Of a DNA stretch of 64,000 nucleotides, positions 57,728 to 64,000 are shown one piece after another. Both the position numbers and the translations under genes were made by a program. A model generated the notes under the pieces. That model searched no databases. It saw nothing but the letters and a program-made list of their open reading frames with translations, and was not told the DNA's origin. The stretch spans positions 496,001 to 560,000 of the forward strand of contig NZ_AP027731.1 in assembly GCF_030296595.1 (NCBI RefSeq), in the 5' to 3' direction. Position 1 is the stretch's first letter. Every line of letters begins with the position of its first letter. Source of the stretch: Naasia aerilata (GTDB taxonomy: Bacteria > Actinomycetota > Actinomycetes > Actinomycetales > Microbacteriaceae).

Positions 57728-57814
57728 GACCAGATCAAGGAAAAGCAGTACCGGTCCCGCCCGCCTCATGCGGATCCAGGCCGGCTGCGACCCGAATCTC
57801 CTTGATTTGGTCAG
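57728..57814. repeat. Long-loop inverted repeat GACCAGATCAAGGA
   Basis: GACCAGATCAAGGA (57728-57741) and TCCTTGATTTGGTC (57801-57814) are inverted over 14 bases with one G-U pair, separated by 59 bases. It lies just after the SDR stop, between convergent genes, and could act as terminator or be a REP-type element. Confidence 0.5.
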
Positions 57815-57823
57815 CAGACCACA

Positions 57824-57926
57824 CGCCTAAGCGGCGCCGTCGGCAGCAGCTATGGTTCACCGGCGCCTACGCGGCGCCGTCGGCTGCGCTTGTCGGTTCG
57901 CCGGCGCCTACGCGGCGCCGTCGAAC
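57824..57926. repeat. Tandem repeat of the prs 3' end (about 41-bp period)
   Basis: A CGCCTACGCGGCGCCGTCG block occurs three times, with the T of CGCCT at 57830 (variant), 57870 and 57911, so the period is 40-41 bases. The last copy contains the stop codon and final Gly-Ala-Ala codons of prs; the outer two are extra copies lying past the stop. They look like slipped duplications of the gene end. Confidence 0.65.
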
Positions 57927-58885
57927 ATCGACGTGACGGAGCCGTCGTCGAAGACCTCGTGGATCGCCCGCGCGATCAGCGGGGCGATCGGCAGGATCGT
58001 CAGCTTCTCGAACTGCTTCTCGGCCGGCAGCGGCAGTGTGTCGGTCACGATCACCTGGTCGATCTCGGGGCTGTTGAGCAGCTCGACCGCGGGCGGTGAG
58101 AAGACCGCGTGGGTCGCGGCGACGATGACGCCCACCGCCCCGTTGGCCTTCAGCGCCGCGGCCGCCTTCGCGATGGTCCGGCCCGTGTCGATGAGGTCGT
58201 CGACGATGAGACACACCTGGCCGCGGACGTCGCCGACGATCTCGTGCACCGACACCTGGTTCGGCACCAGCGGGTCGCGGCGCTTGTGGATGATCGCGAG
58301 CGGAACGCCGAGCTTGTCGCTCCAGATGTCGGCGACGCGGACGCGACCCATGTCGGGCGAGACGACGGTGAGGTTCTCCTTCGGCACCGTCTCGCGGATG
58401 TGCTCCATCAGCACGGGCATCGCGAACAGGTGGTCGACCGGCCCGTCGAAGAAGCCCTGGATCTGGGCGGCGTGCAGGTCCACCGACATGATCCGGTCGG
58501 CACCCGCCGCGGCGTAGAGGTCCGCGATGAGCCGGGCGGAGATCGGCTCGCGTCCGCGGCCCTTCTTGTCCTGGCGGCCGTAGGGATAGAACGGGGAGAC
58601 CACCGTGATCCGCTTGGCCGAGGCGCGCTTGAGGGCGTCGACCATGATCAGCTGCTCCATGAGCCACTGGTTGATCGGGGCGGTGTGGGACTGGATGACG
58701 AAGGCGTCGCAGCCGCGCACGCTCTCGTCGTAGCGGGCGTAGAGCTCGCCGTTCGCGAAGGTCCTGGCATCGGTCGGGACGACGGTGGTGTCCAGCTCTG
58801 CGGCGATGTCGAGGGCCAGCTGCGGATGGGCCCTTCCGCTGACGATCACCAGACGCTTCTCGCCGTGAGTCTTGATGCCCGTCAC
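57908..58885 (-). CDS. prs: Ribose-phosphate pyrophosphokinase
   Basis: Makes phosphoribosyl diphosphate for nucleotide, histidine and tryptophan synthesis. The 325-residue enzyme shows RLVIVSGRAHPQLALDIAAEL, VVSPFYPYGRQDKKGRGREP, SVDLHAAQIQGFF, the flexible-loop region and the PRPP motif VCLIVDDLIDTGRTIAKA. Its GTG start overlaps the glmU stop, so glmU-prs is an operon. The last residues are encoded in the tandem repeat described separately. Confidence 0.96.
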   Translation of the reverse strand: MTGIKTHGEKRLVIVSGRAHPQLALDIAAELDTTVVPTDARTFANGELYARYDESVRGCDAFVIQSHTAPINQWLMEQLIMVDALKRASAKRITVVSPFYPYGRQDKKGRGREPISARLIADLYAAAGADRIMSVDLHAAQIQGFFDGPVDHLFAMPVLMEHIRETVPKENLTVVSPDMGRVRVADIWSDKLGVPLAIIHKRRDPLVPNQVSVHEIVGDVRGQVCLIVDDLIDTGRTIAKAAAALKANGAVGVIVAATHAVFSPPAVELLNSPEIDQVIVTDTLPLPAEKQFEKLTILPIAPLIARAIHEVFDDGSVTSMFDGAA

Positions 58886-60309
58886 TCGTTCCCGCTCTCC
58901 GCCGCGGCGCTCGCGGCTTCGGTGCCGGGCCGGTTGGAGGCAACCCAGCCCTCGATGTTGCGTTGCGGAGCAACGTTGATGGCCAGTGATCCAGGCGGCA
59001 CGTTCTTCCGCACCACGGTTCCTGCTCCGGTATACGCTCCGTCGCCGATTCTAACGGGGGCCACGAAGACGTTATGCGACCCGGTCCGGACGTGGGAGCC
59101 CACCACGGTGCGGTGCTTGTTGACGCCGTCGTAGTTGGCCGTGATGGTGCCCGCGCCCACGTTCGAGCCCACCCCCACCTCGGTGTCGCCGATGTAGGAG
59201 AGGTGCGGGACCTTCGAGCCGTCGCCGATGTGCGCGTTCTTCGTCTCGACGAAGGTGCCGATCTTGCCGTTCGCGCCGAGCTCGGTGCCGGGCCGCAGGT
59301 AGGCGAACGGCCCGACCGAGGCGCCCGCCCCGATCACGGCGAGCGTGCCGTCGGTCCGTTTGACGACGGCGTTCTCGCCGATCTCGCAGTCCACGAGGGT
59401 CGTGTCCGGGCCGATCGTCGCCCCAGTCGCCACGACGGTCGCGCCGCGCAGCTGGGTGCCCGGCAGGATCTCGACGTCGGGCGCGAGGGTGACGGTGAGG
59501 TCGATCCACGTGGTCGCGGGATCCTGCACGGTGACGCCCTCGAGCTGCCAGCCTCGGACGATCAGCGCGTTGAGGCGCGCGGCGGCCTCGGACAGCTGGG
59601 CCCGGTCGTTGATGCCTGCCACGAGCCACGCCTCGGACACCGGAACGGCGCCGACCGAAGAGCCGGCCGCCCGCAGCGCGGCGACGACGTCGGTGAGGTA
59701 CTTCTCCCCCTGCGCGTTGTCGGTGCTCAGCGAGGCCAGGAGATCCCGGAGCCCGGCGACGCCGAACGCGTAGACCCCGGTGTTGACCTCGCCGATCGCG
59801 AGCTCGTCCTCGGTCGCGTCGCGCTGCTCGACGATGCGCTCGAGCGTTCCGTCGGCGCCGCGCACCACGCGCCCGTACCCCGTGGGGTCCGGCATCACGG
59901 CGGTCAGGACGGAGGCCGCCCGGTCGCCCGACCGGTGGCTGACGAGGAACTCGCGGAGGGTGACGGCATCGAGCAGGGGGACGTCGCCGTTGAGGACGAG
60001 CACGTCGCCGTCGAACCCCTCGGGGAGCGCCGCGAGCGCGGCCTCCACGGCGCGGCCGGTGCCCGGGATCTCGTCCTGGTCGACGATCACCGCGTCCGGG
60101 AACGCTCCCGTGACGGCCTCCGCGACCTGGTCGCGCTCGTAGCGGACAACGGCGACCACCCGGTCGGCCGCGAGCTCGCGGGCGGTCGCCACGACGTGCG
60201 ACACGATCGGCACTCCGGCGAGGCGGTGCAGCAGCTTGGGCGTCGCCGACTTCATGCGGGTGCCCTGCCCTGCGGCGAGGATGACGACGGCGAGAGGACG
60301 TTCGGACAC
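58882..60309 (-). CDS. glmU: Bifunctional UDP-N-acetylglucosamine synthase GlmU
   Basis: Acetylates glucosamine 1-phosphate and uridylates it, giving the precursor of peptidoglycan. The N-terminal uridylyltransferase has VVILAAGQGTRMKSATPKLL and NGDVPLLDAVTLREF (about residues 8-225); the C-terminal left-handed beta-helix acetyltransferase has PGTELGANGKIGTFVETKNA, HIGDGSKVPHLSYIGDTEVG and NVGAGTITANYDG. GTG 60309 (475 residues) has AAGGGAG five bases upstream and is preferred to ATG 60324. A C-terminal Ser-Ala-rich tail is added. Confidence 0.96.
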   Translation of the reverse strand: MSERPLAVVILAAGQGTRMKSATPKLLHRLAGVPIVSHVVATARELAADRVVAVVRYERDQVAEAVTGAFPDAVIVDQDEIPGTGRAVEAALAALPEGFDGDVLVLNGDVPLLDAVTLREFLVSHRSGDRAASVLTAVMPDPTGYGRVVRGADGTLERIVEQRDATEDELAIGEVNTGVYAFGVAGLRDLLASLSTDNAQGEKYLTDVVAALRAAGSSVGAVPVSEAWLVAGINDRAQLSEAAARLNALIVRGWQLEGVTVQDPATTWIDLTVTLAPDVEILPGTQLRGATVVATGATIGPDTTLVDCEIGENAVVKRTDGTLAVIGAGASVGPFAYLRPGTELGANGKIGTFVETKNAHIGDGSKVPHLSYIGDTEVGVGSNVGAGTITANYDGVNKHRTVVGSHVRTGSHNVFVAPVRIGDGAYTGAGTVVRKNVPPGSLAINVAPQRNIEGWVASNRPGTEAASAAAESGNE

Positions 60310-60493
60310 TGCGCTCCCTTGCATGCCGGCGACGCTGCGCCGGCCGTGTGCAGCGTCGGACGCCGCGCGGTACCTGTCGCCTTCGAGCGTACCGGGGCGG
60401 CGCACGGCGTGACGCCGGAGCGGGGGCCGCACCGGCCTCCGAGTCAGGTCGCTCCCGCCGCAGCCCGCCCGGATCCCGACCTTTCCCCCAACG
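60310..60493. other. Intergenic region upstream of glmU, nothing recognised
   Basis: No gene, tRNA or clear palindrome is visible here. It should carry the glmU-prs promoter; many actinobacteria have a tRNA-Gln at this place but I see none. Confidence 0.4.
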
Positions 60494-60751
60494 TCACGCG
60501 ACCGGGCGCAGCGTCACCACGTCGTCGGGCGCGATGGCATCCGACGCGGGATGCTCCACCAGCGCGATCACGCGGTTCGCCATGAACCGTGCTGTGCGCA
60601 CCGGGGTGCCGCCACGGGTCACCTCGGTGACCTCGACGAGTCCGCGGCCGTGCGTCACATCCACGCGCCGGCCGGCCCGCGTGGCCTCGATCTCATACGT
60701 GCGAGTGTCGCCCGTGGCATCCACGACGACCTCGACTCGATCACCCTTCAC
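60494..60751 (-). CDS. Small hypothetical protein
   Basis: An 85-residue protein, MKGDRVEVVVDATGDTRTY at the start and DAIAPDDVVTLRPVA at the end, with alternating hydrophobic residues that suggest a compact beta fold. There is no signal peptide or membrane segment. AGGAGGAA lies seven to ten bases before ATG 60751, supporting translation. I do not recognise its family. It is isolated between the glycan locus and glmU. Confidence 0.65.
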   Translation of the reverse strand: MKGDRVEVVVDATGDTRTYEIEATRAGRRVDVTHGRGLVEVTEVTRGGTPVRTARFMANRVIALVEHPASDAIAPDDVVTLRPVA

Positions 60752-60823
60752 AGTTCCTCCTGATGGCTCACTGAATACAACACCGCAGGTCAGAGCCGTG
60801 TTCCACTCCCGGAGGCGAGTCTG

Positions 60824-61810
60824 CTACCGGTGCTCCGGTTCCCCGAGCCCGGAGGGTCCGAACCGGCTGAGCCGCTCCCACTCGTCGCGGTGCAGCCTCA
60901 GGACCGTGCCGTGCTTGGTGGCCGGCCGGATGTCGACTTCGGATTCGGGCACCGGCTCCCATCGACCGCTCTCGAGGGACGCGGTACGGAGCACCATGTA
61001 GCCCTGAGCCGAGCCGTAGCGATCGAGGAACAGGTACCACCCGCTGCCGTCCGGCGCCTCGACGACGATGGGGGCTTCCACATCCGGGTGCACCTCCTCG
61101 CCGATGCGACGCGCGAGCAGACGGAAATCAGTCGCGAAGAGGCCGTCTCCGACCTCCTGGTAGATGCCCCAGCTCTCCGCTCCCCGCTCCTCGTGCTTGC
61201 TGAACCGGTACACGCGGCCCTCGTGCTGCACGATCGCGGTGTCGATGATGTCCCTCCCCGCATCGATCAGGGTCTCGGCGGGCGAGAACGACTCGAAGTC
61301 GCGCGTGCGGGAGAAGAGGATGCGGCTGTAGCTCTCGCCCCGATGCCCGGCGTCCTCGGCGCCGAAGAGCGTGGACGACCAGAAGACGATGTGCTCCCCG
61401 GTCTCGGCGTCGCGGGTCACCTCCGGGGCCCACGCCATTCCGGCGGCCTCCGGGGCCACCGTCACCGCGCGCGGACCGGACCACGAGATCAGGTCGTCGG
61501 ATGCCCACACGATCAGCGATCGGCTGCCATGACGCCGCCACTCGTCCCAGCCTCGTCCGTCGCCGCCATAGATGCGCAGGTCCGTGGCCAGGACATGGAA
61601 TCGGCCGTCGTCGCCCCGGACCAGAGCCGGGTCGCGTACTCCCGTGGTGCCGATGTCGGACGTCAGCACGGGCAGCCCCTCCCACAGTGGAATCCAGCGG
61701 AGAGGCGAGTCGCCGGCGCTCAGCGAGAAGAAGACGCGCTCGGCGTAGCCATCCGGCTCCTCCCGGAAGTGGGCGAGCAGGTAGCCGAACTCCTCCCGGT
61801 CCTCGCTCAC
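60824..61810 (-). CDS. Family 43-like glycoside hydrolase
   Basis: A 328-residue five-bladed propeller protein. The first blade carries the base aspartate in TSDIGTTGVRDPALVRG, then VLATDLRIYGGDGRGWDEWR, RSLIVWASDDLISWSGPRAV, AWAPEVTRDAETGEHIVFW with the middle residues, and HPDVEAPIVVEAPDGSGWY with the likely acid glutamate. It lacks a signal peptide, so it acts on sugars inside the cell. Arabinosidase, xylosidase or galactosidase activity cannot be told apart here. ATGA overlap with the upstream gene indicates cotranscription. Confidence 0.87.
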   Translation of the reverse strand: MSEDREEFGYLLAHFREEPDGYAERVFFSLSAGDSPLRWIPLWEGLPVLTSDIGTTGVRDPALVRGDDGRFHVLATDLRIYGGDGRGWDEWRRHGSRSLIVWASDDLISWSGPRAVTVAPEAAGMAWAPEVTRDAETGEHIVFWSSTLFGAEDAGHRGESYSRILFSRTRDFESFSPAETLIDAGRDIIDTAIVQHEGRVYRFSKHEERGAESWGIYQEVGDGLFATDFRLLARRIGEEVHPDVEAPIVVEAPDGSGWYLFLDRYGSAQGYMVLRTASLESGRWEPVPESEVDIRPATKHGTVLRLHRDEWERLSRFGPSGLGEPEHR

Positions 61811-63597
61811 GAGTCGGGAGCGACGACGGGGCCGACGGCCCGGAAGCGGAGGGCGATGTACGGCCGCGCCGGGAGGTCGATGGTGAAGCGGCCGTGAAAG
61901 ACCCCCGGCAGGCGATCGATCGTCATGTTCCAGGTGTCGAGGATCTCCGCGCTGTACGCGACGGAGGGGTCCAGGAGGAATCGCCGGAAGCGGGGCTGCG
62001 TGAAGCCGTAGTAGAAGAGGTAGTACTCCCCCTCGACGCCGGCGCTCGGGATGTCCCAGTCGATCTCGAGAGGCTCGAGTCCCCTCGGTCCGTCCTCCAG
62101 GACGTCGCGGAGGAACGCGATCCGCGCCGGGCTGCTGCCGCGCAGCTCGCCCCCTTCGACCACCAGAGCACCTCGTCGGGGCGCAGATAGGTCTCGCCGT
62201 GGCCCACGTACCCGCCCCGCACGGCCCCCTCCCAGAAGCGGCGCACCATCTCCTCGCCGGTGATGTTGCCCCATCCCTGATCGATGTCGCCCTCGTAGGC
62301 GCACTCGTCGATCACCACGGGCTTCCCCAGGCCTGGCGCCACTCGGTCGTCATCTCGGCGGTCTTGTAGAGGTCGCGGCGCTGCACGCTCGCGTGGGTGA
62401 TCCAGGGACGGGAGTAGTCGTAGAAGTCGAAGCAGTTGTGGATCGAGAGGAGGTGCCCCGTCGGGTCGTCCCGATGGACGATCGTCGCGAACCGCTCCCA
62501 GTCCTCCCCGGTCTTGGCCGTCAGGATGTCGTACTCGTTGGCCAGGGACCACCACACGTTGGGGAAGGAGGCCAGCCGCGCGACCGCGTAGGAGAGGTAG
62601 CGGTCGTCCGCGGACGGGTCCATCGAGGAGAAGCCCCAGCGATCGTAGGGGTGGAAGAGGATGATGTCCGCCTCGATCCCGAGGTCCCCCAGCTGCGTGA
62701 TCCGCTCCTCGAGGTGTCGCCAGAACTCGACATCGAAACGCCGGACGTCGAACCCGGCTCGGGCATCCCCGGGAAGGGGAAGCGGACGGGCTCGTTCTCG
62801 TTGAAGAGGTAGGACTTCGGGAACACGCACATGCGCACCTTGTTGAAGGGCGATGCGGCGAGCGTCGCCAGGGTGCGCTCCTCGAGGTCGTCGCCCTGGT
62901 GGGTCCACGCATAGGCCGTCGTGCCGACCGGGATGTGGCGCGTTCCGTCCGCATGGGCGAAGTGGAAGGCCCCCTCGACGCGCACCGGACCGTGTCCCGC
63001 GGCCGGCTCCTCCACCGTGAACGAGCCGTCGATGCCGTCGAGCGACCGCGCGGTGCTCGTGGTGCGGAACCGATGCTCCCCGGGCTCCTCCACGAGGTAC
63101 CGCACCCGGTAGACGCCCCCGTCGTCATAGAACCCGGGAACCTCCACCGAGCGGGATGGCGTGTCGACGACCGCTCCGAGCCGCACGTCGGTGAACGGGT
63201 TGCCGTGCGCCGGACCGTCGAGGACGAGCTCGAAGCGCCCGAAGAGCGGGACCGTCCTCTCGAACCGTGCGCGCGCCGATCCGCGCGGAACGCCGCTCCC
63301 CTCGTATTCGGGCGAGGGCTCGACAGCCGGCGCGGGTGAGCGGTGCTCGTCCGCGACCGGCGGCAGGGCTGCGAGCCGCGACCACAGATCCCTGGTCCGC
63401 TCCGGCGATGCTGCCGTGGCCGGTGACGTCGCGATGACGAGTCCCAGTGCTCGCCCGCCGAGGATCATCTTCATCGCGCTGTCGCGCAGCTCCGGCAGCG
63501 CGTCCTCGAGCAGCTCACGCGCCTGCGGATGGCGCAGGGCCGTGGCGACCGGGGTGTCCGCCGACAGGGCGGACGGGAACGATGTCAAGGAGGTCAC
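61807..63597 (-). CDS. DUF5060/DUF5605-type glycosidase (three apparent frameshifts)
   Basis: A cytoplasmic glycosidase of about 597 residues. After an N-terminal region of about 120 residues comes a DUF5060-like beta domain ([20 protein letters not shown]), a TIM-barrel of the apiosidase-like type ([71 protein letters not shown], with candidate catalytic glutamates in ANEYD and DECAYEG) and a C-terminal DUF5605 domain ([18 protein letters not shown]). Breaks lie in C3 62753-62755, C4 62325-62328 and C5 62150-62154; one base each restores the full frame. GTG 63597 is the start. It is coupled to the GH43-like gene. Confidence 0.82.
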
Positions 63598-63599
63598 GA

Positions 63600-64000
63600 C
63601 TAGCCCTTCACCGCGCCGGCGAGTGCGCCGGACACGAAATAACGCTGGAACAGGAGGTAGACGATGAGGACGGGCAGGACCGACATGATCGTGAACGAGT
63701 TGATCGGTCCGTAGGAGCTCGTGAACTGCGACTGGAAGCCCTGGATGGCGAGCGGGACCGTCCACGCGTCCTGGCTCTGCAGGAGCACGAGCGCCATGCC
63801 GTACTCGTTCCAGGTCGCCACGAAGTCGAGGATGAACAGCGCAGCGAGGGCCGGGCGGGACAGCGGAAGGATGATCTGCCAGAACAGGCGCCAGTAGGAG
63901 GCCCCGTCGATCCGCGCGCTCTCGTCGAGCTCCTCCGGGATCTGCCGGAAAAAGCCGTAGAGGATGAACGTCTGATAGGGCAGCCCGAAGCCGATGTACG
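63600..64000 (-). CDS. Carbohydrate ABC transporter permease, MalG-like (5' truncated by window)
   Basis: The frame is open from the window end to TAG at 63600-63602, giving the C-terminal 133 residues. The EAA loop is complete (PEELDESARIDGASYWRLFW followed by QIILPLSRPALA), and later membrane segments and the end MSVLPVLIVYLLFQRYFVSG then ALAGAVKG are typical of MalG/LacG permeases of the CUT1 group. It would import an oligosaccharide processed by the two glycosidases. The start of the next gene (63597) follows after two bases. The N-terminal part lies outside the window. Confidence 0.9.
   Translation of the reverse strand, partial: YIGFGLPYQTFILYGFFRQIPEELDESARIDGASYWRLFWQIILPLSRPALAALFILDFVATWNEYGMALVLLQSQDAWTVPLAIQGFQSQFTSSYGPINSFTIMSVLPVLIVYLLFQRYFVSGALAGAVKG

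Overview
The window is a high-GC chromosomal segment from an actinobacterium, most likely a member of the Microbacteriaceae. I infer this from the high-GC codon use, the many GTG starts, the families present (DUF4245, DUF4307, DUF501, a DUF6264-like protein, FtsB next to enolase, mycosin-like S8 protease) and palindromic intergenic repeats of a kind I associate with that family. No genus can be fixed from the sequence alone. I see no phage, insertion sequence, CRISPR or plasmid gene; this is housekeeping chromosome with a few accessory catabolic loci.

Layout. 1-4.8 kb: an SsuABC-like uptake operon (binding protein cut by the window edge, two permeases, ATPase) closed by a ThDP enzyme. 5-9.3 kb: mmsA, rmuC and a class II fructose-bisphosphate aldolase. 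9.3-15.3 kb: a DUF6264-like protein and ispH on the minus strand, then xseA-xseB-DUF4245-carbonic anhydrase-fumC on the plus strand. 15.3-21.3 kb: OsmC protein, thioredoxin-fold protein, A24 prepilin peptidase, PIN-PhoH ATPase, class V aminotransferase and uppS. 21.3-26.5 kb: hemolysin III protein, DUF4307, greA, a TPM-domain protein and PspA. 26.5-32 kb: ilvA with an AI-2E exporter, an AlkZ-like glycosylase, htpX and lemA. 32-32.55 kb: a REP-like array and an unusual tRNA with anticodon UAA. 32.5-41.8 kb: ndh, S8 protease, epoxide hydrolase, DUF501-ftsB-eno, YjbR-like protein, ACT protein-hisS and mazG. 41.8-51.5 kb: GNAT protein, a TetR-hydrolase pair, nhaA, mfd, XRE-cupin regulator with an EamA exporter, pth and rplY. 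51.7-57.7 kb: gluconokinase, SDR/TetR divergent pair, MFS exporter, gnd and a second SDR, plausibly gluconate use feeding the pentose phosphate pathway. 57.9-60.3 kb: prs-glmU. 60.5-64 kb: a glycan locus with a GH43-like enzyme, a DUF5605-type glycosidase and a sugar ABC permease cut by the window edge.

Data quality dominates interpretation. Fourteen genes are split by about twenty single-base gaps, nearly all in runs of three to five G or C, and housekeeping genes such as mfd, gnd and nhaA are among them. Adding one base per break restores a whole number of codons and a family-typical length in every case. I therefore treat these as probable sequencing deletions and annotate the full genes as CDS, not pseudogenes.

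The most unusual signals are non-coding. Several sequence-unrelated intergenic elements share one geometry: two direct copies of a short word followed by inverted copies of it. There is also a two-copy GAGGTGGCA hairpin family, a 155-bp REP tandem, a class I tRNA with a UAA anticodon, three operator-like palindromes sitting on regulator promoters, and a recurrent TANNNT box 6-7 bases before RTG starts that suggests leaderless transcripts.
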